A program made the position numbers and the translations under genes. A DNA stretch of 64,000 nt from Bugulina stolonifera (lineage: Eukaryota; Bryozoa; Gymnolaemata; Cheilostomatida; Bugulidae): contig OW285194.1 of NCBI GenBank assembly GCA_935421135.1, positions 3,281,501 to 3,345,500 on the forward strand, read 5' to 3'. Under the pieces are notes generated by a model that was given only the letters and a program-made list of their open reading frames with translations, was not told where the DNA came from and ran no database searches. This document shows, in pieces, positions 10,054-22,189 of this stretch. Within the stretch, counting starts at the first letter, position 1. The number at the start of each line of letters is the position of its first letter.

Positions 10054-11264
10054 TCTTTTATTTATTCTATTGCTACTATTGTGAAAAGTTTATTTAATAT
10101 ATTACATAATGCTGACTTAACACATGCACACAACCTTTTATTTATTCTATTGCTACTATTGTGAAAAGTTTATCTAATGTATAATATACACTGTCTTAAC
10201 ACATGCACACAGACTTTCTTGCTAACAATAGATATGACATACTCTTTTAAATATGTGTCTTTTATTCTTTCAATTGTGTTTTAACATGTGTACACAATCT
10301 TTTATTCATTCTATTGTCACCATTGTGGAAAGTTTATTTAATGTATTATATATGCTGACTTAACACATGCACACGTTTCTTTATTGTCAATACAATGTAT
10401 ATCATAGAACCAACCCTTCTTCCCATCAGTGTATTTATAGCCAAGACTTTACACATTTCTTTATTAACAATGCAATGCACATCATAAACCAAGCCTTCCG
10501 TAGTACTTCTTCTTATCGCTAATGAGAGCTATAGGCGAAGCGCAGCCGAATTCGCTCGTTTAGATCACAAGCTTTTCGAGTGGGGGCGCAGGAGAAGCGG
10601 CGGGCCGCTGCCTAGTCGCTTGGCCCGGTGGATACGGGGCACCGGCGTCGCCTCCACGTGTACGGTCGGCGCCGCACGCAACGTGGGCGGACGCGGCTTG
10701 ACCGCCTCAAACGATCGGTCGTTCGGGTGAGTGGGGGTTGCGGGGGGGAGGGTGGGCGGCGGTGGAGGAGGGGTGGCGGTGATGACGGTGATGGCGGCGG
10801 CGGTGGTGGCGGCGGCGGTGGTGGTGGTGGCGGCGGTGGTGGCGGCGGTGGTGGTGGTGGCGGCGGTGGCGGTGGCGGCGGTGGCGGCGGCGGTGGTGAG
10901 GGCGGTGGTGGCGGCGGCGGCGGTGGCGGTGGTGAGGGCGGTGGTGGCGGCGGCGGCAGTGGCGGTGGTGAGGACGAGACGAGGGCAGTGGCGGGGAGGA
11001 GGGAGGAGTGGGAGGTGGGGGAGGGGGAGGGGAGGAGGGTGGGAAGGAGGAAGGGAAGGGGTCGTGGCCGGGTTTGGGGTCAAGTGTGCAAATGTTTTTT
11101 CGACCAATCAGAAGGGGGGATTTTGGGGTGACCTTGGCAAGGTCGTGTGCAAAATTTTTGTGCTCTTCTGTGATTGGTTGAAATCGGAAATACCGGCTTG
11201 TGATTGGTTGAAAACAGGGGTCAATGAGTGCGTGTCTGTCTAGAAGTGCACTGACTATACTACT
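10054..11264 (-). repeat. Right long terminal inverted repeat
   Basis: Reverse complement of 1885-3127 with the same order of CCAAT boxes, GC-rich microsatellite block and AT-rich AATAAA tract, here read on the minus strand. It lacks the 36-bp duplication of the left copy and has small length differences in the GC-rich microsatellite. High similarity of the two arms suggests recent insertion or gene conversion. Confidence 0.9.
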
Positions 11265-11270
11265 ACTGTT
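11265..11270 (+). repeat. Target-site duplication ACTGTT, right copy
   Basis: Perfect copy of 1879-1884 at the outer edge of the right inverted repeat. Confidence 0.85.
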
Positions 11271-11553
11271 TCTATGCAACACAAAGTTCACAAATAACAC
11301 AACAGTCTGTTTAAGAGTAGCACAGTAATGCAGTCATATGTTTAATTGTATTGTATGTTATCATAAGCTACAACAATATTGAAGGACATGTGGAAGTGTT
11401 CACTGATATTTCAAGATTTTTGTCAGTATTAAAAATCATGTTTTGGCTCATAAAGTAGAGAAGGATAGTATTAAAAATACAACTGTAATGTGATATCTAC
11501 TCACATACAAGTTTTAAGACAGTCAGCTATGAAAATGTGCAGACAATTTATAT

Positions 11554-11632
11554 TACTATACTATTACTATACTATTACTATACTATTACTATACTATTAC
11601 TATACTATTACTATACTATTACTATACTTACT
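11554..11632. repeat. 11-bp tandem repeat (ctatactatta)
   Basis: About seven near-perfect units. Confidence 0.9.
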
Positions 11633-12140
11633 ATTACATGTATGTATGTTATTACTGTAACTACAGTACATGTAGTTACAGTAATGCGTGTTATTTACTA
11701 TTTACATGTATATGACAGTCTACATGTACAATACTTTTCACAGGACAAGGTAACAATATACTGCTCCTAGCAGCTAAAACTCATTACATGCATAAAATTT
11801 AAAACTTTTCCTGTCATTGAAAAGTTTTTGCATTTGAAGATCAGTGTTCCACAATATGATAGAATAGTCAGTACATTCTAAGACTGCAAATAATTACTTT
11901 TTTCACAAACAATAATCTCTTTCTTAATCTTTCACAATAACTAATTGCAGCAAACATCAGATAACATTGCAACAATAGTTCGCTCTAGGTAAGGGTTAAC
12001 TGATACTTGGAATTGGTTTTAAGCAATATTTGTGACCAATATTGTATTCATCATCTGCAGATAGATCTCGTTGACTACATTGTACATGTACAAGCAAATA
12101 TTCATCTTACAGTTTAAAATATACATTGTCGCAACAAATA

Positions 12141-12226
12141 AATTGAATGTTCTTATATTCACTTAATTTCAACAATATTATATATAATAATATTGTAAAA
12201 TTAAGTGAATATAACAACATTCAATT
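12141..12226. repeat. Long hairpin (inverted repeat), MITE-like
   Basis: Arms of about 38 bases (start aattgaatgttcttatattc; end gaatataacaacattcaatt) face each other around a roughly 10-base AT spacer with few mismatches. It could be a minimal foldback element. No target duplication could be assigned. Confidence 0.75.
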
Positions 12227-13560
12227 CATCTTAAAATTGAACATTGGAGCTGGGCATGTTTACAGACAGGATATATGATCTAAGAACGAACTTACACCTT
12301 GGAAATTATTTATTGCTACAATGCATAAATGTTTTTACAATATTGTATTTTGTGACTACAGGTATTCCCTTTTATTGCAAACAACCTTGGTTCCTCCAGG
12401 TAAGCTGTCGACTCTGAGGCACTGCTTTAAGAAGTACAGCCTCTTAAGCTGCATGTACACTGCACCGAATCTGTTCAGATTTGTCCACTCCCGACAAGCT
12501 CAGATAGCGCAACTCCCTTGTCAACGGATGAACAGAAAATAGAGCCGATTATAAATGTGCGGGCTGTGACGTTGTTGTAAGCTAATTGGTCAAGTTAAAG
12601 CTAAGGTTCTTTACAAAGCTTGAGGATCACAGCTATGAATAATTGAGTTCTTCTGCGTAGCCCTAGGAGATCATTATTTTTCTACGTCCATGTGGCCAAA
12701 GCTTACCTAATTTATTTATTAATTTATTTTTGGAATGGCTTGCAATAATAAACGATTAATAGCAGCCGCAGCCTACATTGCATTTTATTCTGAGGAAGAG
12801 GAAGATAAGAGTCAAAGGAGATGGTGGGTCGGTCCACAGTGTGCCGAAAGAGCTAGTGAAGGTTAGAGCTACAAAGTTTTTTGCCCAGCTAAGAGCTTGA
12901 GCTTGCTGCAAAGTACAATATATAATATATAATATTATTATAATTAATATTTCCATTATTATAGTTTTATTTTACCTCATAGTTTTGTTTAATGTACATG
13001 TATGACAAAAGTCATAGATGAACGTAAAGCATAGGGATAGGGCCTTAATTTAATAATAATAAAATATAATTATATTATTTTTATTTTATAATATAATTAT
13101 AGTAGTAAATAGCCAACATCTGAATCTGTTGTCACTCACTCATTGCTAGAAGTTCTATTAATTTACATGTATTAAGAAATTCAAATTATTATTATTATAT
13201 CCCATTTCCATTAGGCCTACTTAGGAAATCTTCATCTTGAACTCCAATATCAGAGTTATGTTCAATGCCAATATACAGTTAGAATTACATAATTACATAC
13301 TCAACAATGTGTATAGTATTCACTCCCCAGCATAGCAGCCCTTAAGGGCACTTCTACATTGTATTTAGAGGAAATTTTAGTTAGGTTGCTAACAAAGCAA
13401 ACAGTACAGTTAACAAAAGAAAAGTCTAACATACTGATACTAGCAAAGAATTTCATACTATTAAACTGGCTATGAAAACCCTCAGCTCTCCACTTAATCA
13501 TTTAGCTTTTACTGGTGATTTACGCATCATTATTATAGCCTACTTCTGCATCTAGGTGCC

Positions 13561-15383
13561 ATGAATACTACTGTACCTCGACTGTTGCAAGATGGTCATC
13601 CAAGAAGAGTAGGTACATTCATCCACTACTTCAGAATGCCCGAGGAACTGTTTGCAGACCTGTGTCAGAAACTGGCACCTATCATACAAAAAGCTGACAC
13701 TAACATGAGACCAGCTGTAGATGTCAAAACCAGATTGGGTTGCACGCTAAGATATTATTTTGGCTACAGGATGCACAATGGCTGACCTCCACTATGACTT
13801 TCGTCTTGGTAAGCAAATATATTGAATTCTTAATTAAATAACACACCATCGATGGGCTTTACTTGACAAGTAGACTAGTCTATTTATATTGTATGTTCTT
13901 ATAATTGCAGGAGTAAAAACTATCTCAAACATAATTCATGAAACATGTGCAGCCCTATATGAGGTCTTGCAACCGCAGCACCTTTGCATGCCTAGCTCAG
14001 CAGAGGAATGGAGAGCAGTGGCAGATGAGTACTTGGCTCGGTGGAATTACCCTCATTGCCTTGGCTCTCTAGATGGCAAACACATCGTAAGTGATGATAT
14101 TATTATTATGCCTACTAGGCATTAAAACAAACATTGCTCAAATTACAACATTCATGCATAGTGATTGTTATTTGTATGTACATGTACATGTATGTATGAA
14201 TTTTATATTTCAAGCTTGTGCAGTTATGGAATAATTTGTAATATAAATTTCTTTAGAGAATTACTAAGCCTAAAGGAGCTGGGTCAGAGTACCACAACTA
14301 CAAAGGGTTCGAGAGTCTAGTGCTCATGGCCATAAGCGATGCTCGGCAAAGGTATGTCGTGTAAACTAACATCCATATTACTAATTATGTCAGCTCAGTA
14401 CTGTTAGCTTAAAGGGGTTATGCCATGTGTTTTATGCCCATCTTCAAACCAGCTGCTATTATTCAGGTTACTAAGAATTGGCTTGGAAGTCACGGAGTTG
14501 TGCTCTCTTGGCTACATTTAAGAAGCCAAGACTTAAACAAAATACTGGATAGCTTGTTACTAAGTAATTAATCATTAATACGGATTTCAGGTTTATATAT
14601 GTCAGTGTTGGAACAAATGGCCGTAGTTCAGATGCAGCCATATGGAAAGACTCTGATTTGCAGAGGAGGTTAGAAAATGGAAGCATTGGTGCACCCCCAC
14701 CAACACCACTCCCTCTCACGACTGATGCTGTGCCTTATCACTTCATTGGAGATGAGGCTTTTCCTCTCAAATTATACTTAATGAAGCCCTATCCCAGAGC
14801 AACGCAGCAGCTACATCATGATCGCCTTGTCTACAACTATAGGCTTAGTCGAGCAAGAAGGATAGTAGGTATGCATCTAACCGACGTATTTATATATATT
14901 ATTTTGCAATTCTAAGGGCATGTAGTGAACAAAGTTATGTTTGTACACTGTAGGAAAACAACTTTAAAAGAGCGCTTTGAAAGAATAATTACATTATATG
15001 CTATTTCACTAGTTGCCCTATATATTATAGAGAATGCATTTGGAAGACTAGCAGCAATGTGGAGAATCTTTCACAGGCCAATCGACCTTAATCCTACTAA
15101 AGTTGACAGTCTGGTGCTTGCTTGCTGTTGCCTACACAACTACTTGTTGGACCACAATGTAACGGCCTACACAACAGATGTAGATGCCTATGTCAGCAAC
15201 GGTAGTTGGAGGGAAGAAGTGGATGGGGAACTTTTACCTCTTCAAAGAAGGTTGAGTGGCAATAATCCCTCACGAACTGCTAAACAGATGCAAGAAACTT
15301 TAACTAAATGGTTTAATAATGTAGGAAGCGTGGAGTGGCAAGACAGGATGGTTGCTGTTGGCCAGGGTGTGCCATATAACTAA
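13561..15383 (+). pseudogene. PIF/Harbinger DDE transposase, five exons, frameshifted in exon 1
   Basis: Exons about 13561-13808, 13911-14086, 14257-14351, 14591-14868 and 15031-15383. The Harbinger catalytic blocks are present: SLDGKHI (first Asp, end of exon 2), IGDEAFPL (second Asp, exon 4) and VENAFGRL (Glu, exon 4/5 junction). In exon 1 the frame breaks near 13752-13759: an apparent 4-base duplication (tatt) sends the frame into a stop at 13783. The next frame continues the expected protein (ATGCTMADL...) to the splice site. The ATG at 13561 starts a plausible N-terminus, and an untranslated or missed upstream exon is possible. The enzyme would cut and paste the element with help from the MADF protein. 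Confidence 0.88.
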
Positions 15384-15448
15384 TTAATAGCTGTAGTCCT
15401 GCTCCATTCACTCTTTCATAATCATTTATTCGACAGAATGACATGTAT

Positions 15449-16713
15449 TTAGAATTTGGAATTAAGAAGTTCTACATATGATAAATTGTTAGATGGTTCT
15501 TGCTCTTGTAGAATAGCATCTACCACCTGTTCTGTCAGCCTGGACATTAGTCTTCTTTTGGTCTGTGAAAAATATGAAAAGAAGTGACGTATCATAATTA
15601 TGAATAACTTATAGCTTTTGTGATATAAATATGTACTATGTACTTTGATTTTGTAAATGTCAGATATGTACATGTATCTCATATTTATACTCTACTTACA
15701 GCCATGCTCCTTATTGAACGAATATCACAGGCTAGACCCATGGCCCAATGGTGTACAGCGTCTTCTGAATCACACTCCTTGTTTAAAATCTCCAATGCTC
15801 TTTGTTTTAGTGGATCATTTGTCCCTGATTTTCTCTGGAAGAGAAATATTTAACATTATGCAAATTAATGTGCAATTATTGACAATAACATTAACCCTTA
15901 TTTGTTGTAAATTTATTCATATCCCAATGTTAATAGAACTTGAAACTGTCATATTACAACATGTACCTTTCTGTTCGTGGAAGTCGGTGTGTAATTTGTA
16001 GGCGTGGACGTGGATGTGCTGGGTATACAGGCTGCAGAGGCACTAGGCATGCAGGCTGCAGAGGCACTAGGCATGCAGGCTGCAGAGGCACTGGGCATGC
16101 AGGTTGTAGTGGCACTAGGCGTGTAGGCTGCAGAAGCACCAGGCATGCAACCTACAGAGGCACCAGGCATGCAACCTACAGAAGCACCAGGCATGCAACC
16201 TACAGAGGCACTAGGCATGCAGCCTGCTGCAGAAGGAAATAAATTAGTGGTAGTCTTTCTGGCTCTCACTGTAGGCATAAGAAATAACAGCTGCTCAAAA
16301 TATTGATATGATTTCATGCTTCTCCCTGGAGCACCTGAACCAGATGGCTGCTCAAATCTGTGGTTGTATTCCTGAATAATAATAAAACACACATGATACA
16401 GAACTACCCCTGTTAAGAATAAATACTTCATTTAACTCCTATTTACCCATGAAAAAATAATTTAGCAGAAATTCTACATGTAGTTACAAAATTTTTTTAT
16501 ACTTACTTCTTTAAAGTACTTCCTGTGTGTATTGTACATTTTTTTAACTTCCTCACAAGTCAGCCCTGTCAGCTCCCCTAAAGTTGTTAATGCAGTTTGC
16601 TTAGCTTGTTTATTGCTAAATAATGGGAGTCTGCTATCCCATATTGCAGGAAATTGTTCTAAATTATTAATAAATAAATTAATTTGCTCAACTGATGCAT
16701 TAACTCTGGCCAT
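15449..16713 (-). CDS. Harbinger-associated MADF/Myb-like DNA-binding protein, 286 residues, four exons
   Basis: Minus-strand exons 16713-16507, 16371-15967, 15834-15700 and 15562-15449 join in frame to 287 codons with GT-AG introns. Residues 1-69 form a MADF-like helical domain (start MARVNASVEQINLF, with a WDSRLPLFSN-type block). The middle contains eight or nine copies of an 8-residue repeat (CMPSASAA type) made by a 24-bp DNA repeat. The C-terminal part (residues about 205-286) is charged and BESS-like. In Harbinger elements such a protein binds transposon ends and brings transposase into the nucleus. The frame is intact, unlike its transposase partner. Confidence 0.85.
16030..16226. repeat. 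24-bp coding minisatellite in the MADF gene
   Basis: Roughly eight tandem units of ggcatgcaggctgcagaggcacta lie within exon 2 of the MADF gene and keep its frame. Confidence 0.9.
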
Positions 16714-17001
16714 TATTATTGTACTAATTTTAATTAATTGAAAGAAAAATCTAAGTAGGAGGCTTGGCGGAAGTGCAAATGTTTACGTCTTCTTCTGCAA
16801 ACTTTCTTTAAAGTGGAATCGCTAGTTGCGGATTTCTGATTGGTCAATTGCTCCAGTCTGTCGGAACTTTTTTGAATTGAATCAATCTGCCTAATCGGCA
16901 AGTATTCTGTCTGAAACCTGTCTGAAATGACGTCATTGATAATCTGTTTGTCGGGAGCAGATGAATCTGAAGTGATTCGGTGCCGTGTACATGCAGCTTT
17001 A

Positions 17002-18015
17002 GATACACTGCAAAACTCTACCAACCCCAATATTGTGTACATGTAGATTTTCAAGGTTTACATGTATTTATTTTGGTTGGAATAAAAAATACTACAATAT
17101 AACTTGCGTGTGGGCGCCGGTTCAAAAAATGTCACTTTCATGTAGGTGTAGACCAAGATAGTATAAACAGTAGGTAGAGGAATGGCATTACCTCTACAAG
17201 ATATCTACAAGGGTGACAACTGCTAATCAGTACATTACTGTCATGCTAGCGGCTCTTCACTGACTGCAGGCTGTGCTTGGAGAATGGGCACCACAACTTG
17301 CCCGCTGGTAGCTACAGGTCTATTTCAATGAGTGCATTTCTGTAGAGTTTTATAATTGTTATCAGCTCCTTCCCATCTCCAGGTTTCACAAGCTAACAAT
17401 CAGTTAAATGTAATAAGCTGTGTTCTCGATGCAAGCAGAGTGGTTGTAGAATATGAAGACCAACTTGCCTCCTAGTTTGCCAGTATTTGCTAATAAAATG
17501 AATAATGCAGCACAATTGTGCTAGACCTGATGAGTGGGAACACCTGCCTCCAGGTACCTGCAGGTACCCTGCTGTAGTAGCACAGGCTGACTGATGGGGA
17601 AAGCTTAGGAAGTGGAAATCATGGCAACCCAGGTTGCCTCCAGGTAAAACCTGCTGGGTGGAAACCAAACTTTAGTCGCCGGGAGTTTGAAATTGTTCAA
17701 CTTGTCTTTGGTTTCCACACCGCAGGCCGTATTCTACCGGTCAACCGGCTGAGTGCAAGCCTAACTTGTGTGTAGTTGAGTAGATTATCGATCCAGTAAA
17801 ATCCGTTTGCATAGGTGATGAAAAAGGTATATAATATTATTATAGCAGGAATAGCACTATTGGACAACTCAATGCTTATGTATTACTGCATATTCTATCA
17901 ACACTAAACGTTAATATTCACAACTAATCATGGGAACTATATACTGGATCCAAAATCAATCACTAACTCATCTATACACAAGTATGTATAAGTAACGCTG
18001 TCTACAATAATACAC
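17002..18015. other. Intergenic, repeat-like, no gene seen
   Basis: Contains a short inverted pair ggtggaaaccaaac (about 17656) and tttggtttccaca (about 17707). From about 17935 it holds a block (tactggatccaaaatcaat) that recurs at about 19222 beyond the next transposon. No exon structure was found. Confidence 0.5.
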
Positions 18016-18025
18016 ATGTAAATAT

Positions 18026-19173
18026 CGGTGCCGGAAAAACACCGAACCACCGAACAGCGGAATGGAATTCACCGAACAGCGGATGAATTTAACAGAATAG
18101 AATTTCTTTGTATGCCTTACTTATAGCATGATATTAGGCCATTGTAACCAGCATTTTACTGTTATGAACTCATAAAACTCTTGTACAATTCAACTATGTC
18201 ATTTATAATTATAAAAAATTAATTATAAATTTTTATTCAGACGAGCAATAAATAAGTGAGTGAGTAGAATCTAAACATCTCGACTCTCAAATATCTAGCC
18301 CACAATGTTCCTGAGCTGAGTGGCAATAAACATAGTATTTTGTGCAAAAAATATTTTACTAACCTATTTAATAAGTTGTAGGCTAAATCACAATGACAAT
18401 GAACAGCTTTAGCAATAAGAGGCAACTTATGCATTGATGAACGGCGAGTGTTCCTGAGAAATAGTAATGAATATAATGAGTTCCAAATTTTATTAGCTCA
18501 AGATTTTTATTGCAGCTCAAGAAATTTCGACTAAGTTCAGATTTGCCATTTCTTCACTAGAACTACACAGTTCGGAAAATAAACAGATAATCAGATAAAG
18601 ATCAGCGGCGCAATGTGCGTTTGCTGAAAAGGGTACTTTTCTTTTGTGTGGATGGTAGCAAAATGTGACTTCGCTTTTTGGAATTCCCAACTGTGCCGTG
18701 GTTATGGTAATTTACAATCAATGAGCTATTGACTTTAATTTTTATTTTAAGTTTTAGCAGAACAAACCCATCATACTAATTATTAGTAGTAGTTTGGAAG
18801 GTTAAGAAATGATTATTTTATTTTAATTTGTTGTTTCAGCACTATGAAAATTCATATGGAACTTCTGCACAGTAGAATATGAACCCATTGATATAAAATA
18901 AATTAATGTAAATTAATAAATAAATATAATGTCAATGAGATAAGTATTGTTATATACAATACACATGGTATTTTTATTTAATTGGTATTTTATTTGTTGT
19001 GATAATGATTATTGTTATTGTCTAACACAGTTGATATATTAATATTGTTTATTATTGATCAATTTTATGAAAGATGGGCGATTTTATATTAGGTCGACCT
19101 GTCTTTATACTGGCTCGATCTGTTCGGTGATTTCCATTCCGCTGTTCGGTGGTTCGGTGTTTTTCCGGCACCG
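18026..19173. mobile_element. 1.15-kb non-autonomous TIR transposon with 10-bp TSD
   Basis: 54-bp inverted repeats (18026-18079 and 19120-19173) begin CGGTGCCGGAAAAACACCG and contain three CCGAAC motifs. They differ at about one position. The flanks are ATGTAAATAT on both sides (18016-18025 and 19174-19183). A 9-10-bp duplication points to the MULE/MuDR type, although 8-bp hAT-like insertion within a repeat is conceivable. The interior is AT-rich with no transposase frame. Confidence 0.88.
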
Positions 19174-19183
19174 ATGTAAATAT

Positions 19184-21590
19184 ACCTCTGTTATCACCCA
19201 TTCAAAGGAACTACATGTATGCTGGATCCAAAATCAATAACAGAGTCTACTACATTGTATGTACAAGTTTGCATAAGTAATACTGAAAGAAGGGGAACCC
19301 CCTGCCACACATGAATAGCCTGTGCTGTAATCAATTCCTAATGTGGGTTTGGGTTTGTTTTTCAATATTACATGTTATATTCTGCGTATTTTCACTTGGT
19401 ATTTTATTCAAAAGTCAGGGGAATCTTTATAAAATGAAGATGTGTATCATTGTATTGCAGTGATACCATTGATTTAGCATTAATCCAATGGTATTATATA
19501 AAGTCAGTAGTTAGGCTTGTAATTAGGTTAAATGTGTAATGTGATTCCTCTACAATTTGACCCAAGCATCGCTACCGCTGCCGCTATCGCTATTTCTATT
19601 GTTATCAACGCCATAACTTGTTTATGATAATCATGTTGTACGCTAATTTAACTGTTGCTGTGAGGTTATCTCCCCTGATCATACTAAAGATGAGTGTCAC
19701 ACGTACATGCAGGTGAAGTAGTGCATAGTTTGTCTATCAACTAACAATCATACAATAATATCCACTTCTTTCAAGATTGCATACTAATACATGTATGCCA
19801 TCTACCACATGAATTCAGAGTTATTCTCTCTTGCTCATCAATATGACAAGGAGAGACAACTCATAAATATAATTCATCATTTCAGTCATGATAATGTAAC
19901 AGTATATGTTTTAAGGTTTCATTTAGGATATTGTTGTACAATCATGTAAGTTACGCTGTAAAGGCTGGGCTACTCATTGTAGCAAATCACCCGACATCAC
20001 GGAGTGCTGCTGTAATTGTTTACTATTATACATATATGTAATACAAATTTGCCTCTTGTACAAGGGGGAAAAAAAACTATTATTTATAGGTTTGCCGGCA
20101 AAGTTATCTCTCACATTGGAATGGTGCCCAATGTACTCAAAACAAATAATCTCACAAAGGGTTCTATATGCAAGGCAGCTTAGTTCAACAGACAATGAAA
20201 CCAACAATCCAGTTCACTTGCATATTGTGAGCAACAACTTAAAGCATGCAGAATGAAGCTAGTTGCTAGAATTAAAGTTATTGTAACCATGTGCATAATT
20301 ATAGAAAGATATTACATAACATAATTGCTAGATGTGTTTGGTTGTAGAATATTACTATTTGTATTTGCAACTCATACTTTTAATCTAGGATCACTTGTTT
20401 CTACAAGTATCATTTATGAGCAGCAAACTAATAAACTTTTACTGGAAGTTGAGAGTAATTTGAAAGAATCATAACTATGCTGCTTGCAGTTATTTTGGAT
20501 GTTTTAGTGAGATCTAGGATCCCAATGGATATTTCTATTTAAGGAAAGAGCCGTTTAAACTTTAACACATTTATAACAACTATATTTTAAACCGTAAGAT
20601 ATTAAATTTGCAATAAAATACTATTTCTACACATTTTGTACAAAAATAAGAGAGAAGTCCTACAGTAAAAATTGCTTAACTAAGAAAAAGTATAAGTGCA
20701 AAATTTCCACGTTTAAAATGTAATACAATGTAACTTGCCTTTTTATAAAGTAGACCTTAGTCCAAGAGACTAGTATACAAAAGATAGTTGTATTGGTTGC
20801 TCAGTGAGCGAATGGCGAGGAACAAAGTTTTTTGCTCAGTTTTATACATGTATACTATACATAGCTGCTAAAAATAGCTTGGTGTTGTGATTGGACCATT
20901 TGGTGCCGAAAAACCGGCAAAACAGCATAAATACAGATTTAGGTGTGTTCCGCTAAAGGTGACATAAATTATGAAGTTCACAGAGATTATGGATCAAGGT
21001 GGTGCTTGGTGTATTAATTAAAAAAAACAATATGAATAACTAGTTAAATGTGGTTTCATGTCTAGGCTTGACGTAAAGTAAAGCGGTCACATCGGTCAAC
21101 TGAGGGCAACAATAATTATTAATATGCAAGTCTATCTCCTGGTGTGAGCATGGAATCGATGATAATTGTTATAATAAATGTCTAGGCTTGATTCCCCAGT
21201 TAGTTGCACATATAGTTCCTGGTACAGAGGATGGGTGATGATTCACAGTAGTGAGTAAGTGTTAGTTTATCAATCAGTGGTCTCAGTGTATAAGCAGCAG
21301 GTAACACTGTCACTCTCGCTATTGAAGGCAGCAGCTGACACAAGGAATAGACCTTTGCTAACTGATGGGATAATCTCCAAGTACTTCATTTAAGAAGGGT
21401 GAGTTACATGTGAAGCCTTAGAGTGCACAAATTTAGTACATGTAAAGTGAACAGTTGTTGTATCACTATCAATATTCACTATTTGGAGCTGTACATGTAG
21501 ATTTGTGTTTGACATAAAGATATTTTAAAATATACATGTACATGACTGTTAGCTAAGTAATGCTGTAGTAATAAAATGTACACTGTACAT
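19184..21590. other. Intergenic, no gene seen
   Basis: After the second copy of the ggatccaaaatcaat block (19222-19285) I see no supported exon. A gtctaggcttga motif occurs at about 21059 and 21179. Several small open frames lack splice or coding features. Confidence 0.5.
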
Positions 21591-21594
21591 GCAG

Positions 21595-22070
21595 TTACTT
21601 ACCAAGGCAGTACTTACCAAGGCAGTACTTACTAAGGTAGTACTTACCAAGGCAGTACTTACTAAGGTAGTACTTACCAAGGTAGTACTTACCAAGGCAG
21701 TACTTACTAAGGCAGTACTTACCAAGGTAGTACTTACCAAGGCAGTACTTACTAAGGTAGTACTTACCAAGGCAGTACTTACTAAGGCAGTACTTACCAA
21801 GGTAGTACTTACTAAGGCAGTACTTACCAAGGCAGTACTTACCAAGGCAGTACTTACCAAAGCAGTACTTACCAAGGTAGTACTTACTAAGGCAGTACTT
21901 ACTAAGGTAGTACTTACCAAGGCAGTACTTACCAAGGCAGTACTTTGTGAGGTAGTACTTACCAAGGCAGTACTTACCAAGGTAGTACTTACTAAGGCAG
22001 TACTTACCAAGGCAGTACTTACCAAGGCAGTACTTACCAAGGCAGTACTTTGTGAGGTGGCACTTACCAA
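21595..22070. repeat. 15-bp minisatellite (accaaggcagtactt)
   Basis: About 31 units. Most variation is C/T at two positions (accaag/actaag; ggcag/ggtag). Two units near 21948 and 22048 are altered to tttgtgag. Open frames on both strands (for example a five-residue STALV repeat) are artefacts of the 15-bp period. Confidence 0.97.
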
Positions 22071-22189
22071 GTAATTCAGTTTGTAAAATAATGTTGCTGA
22101 CTGCCATTTGTGCTGAACTACGAGGTGCGATTGGTGAGTTCCAAGACAAGTTTTATTAGAGGAGCACAAAAGCACTTACATAAAATTAT

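Larger units (their letters stand above)
1885..11264. mobile_element. 9.4-kb TIR element with 6-bp TSD, Polinton/Maverick-like ends, carrying two cargo genes
   Basis: The left end AGTAGTATAGTCAGTGCAC (1885) recurs as its exact reverse complement ending at 11264. The flanks are ACTGTT on both sides (1879-1884 and 11265-11270), a perfect 6-bp target-site duplication. The inverted repeats run 1885-3127 and 10054-11264. Inside are a minus-strand gene (6195-3733), a 2.1-kb minisatellite and a plus-strand ankyrin gene (8597-10037). Known background: 6-bp duplications, long TIRs and AG...CT termini are typical of Polinton/Maverick elements. No polymerase B, integrase, ATPase or capsid gene is visible, so this would be a non-autonomous derivative. 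Other superfamilies with 6-bp duplications (IS3EU, Dada) are not excluded. Confidence 0.85.
11271..12443. other. Intergenic region with short repeats
   Basis: No gene seen. It holds an 11-bp microsatellite (ctatactatta, about 11554-11632), a partly palindromic tacagta/acatgtagttacagta patch near 11660 and the hairpin at 12141-12226. Confidence 0.6.
12447..16998 (+). mobile_element. PIF/Harbinger transposon, 4.55 kb, TTA target duplication
   Basis: The ends AGCTGCATGTACAC (12447) and GTGTACATGCAGCT (to 16998) are inverted repeats. Similarity continues inward (gcaccgaat; ctcccgacaa). TTA flanks both sides (12444-12446 and 16999-17001), the 3-bp duplication expected for PIF/Harbinger. It carries the two diagnostic genes in convergent orientation: a DDE transposase (plus) and a MADF-type DNA-binding protein (minus). 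The transposase has a frameshift, so this copy is probably not autonomous. The stretch 12447-13560 has no gene that I can see. Confidence 0.93.

Noticed and set aside
21549..22175. Frames on both strands with five-residue repeats (STALV, LTKAV)
   Set aside because: Product of the 15-bp period; three overlapping frames are open together.
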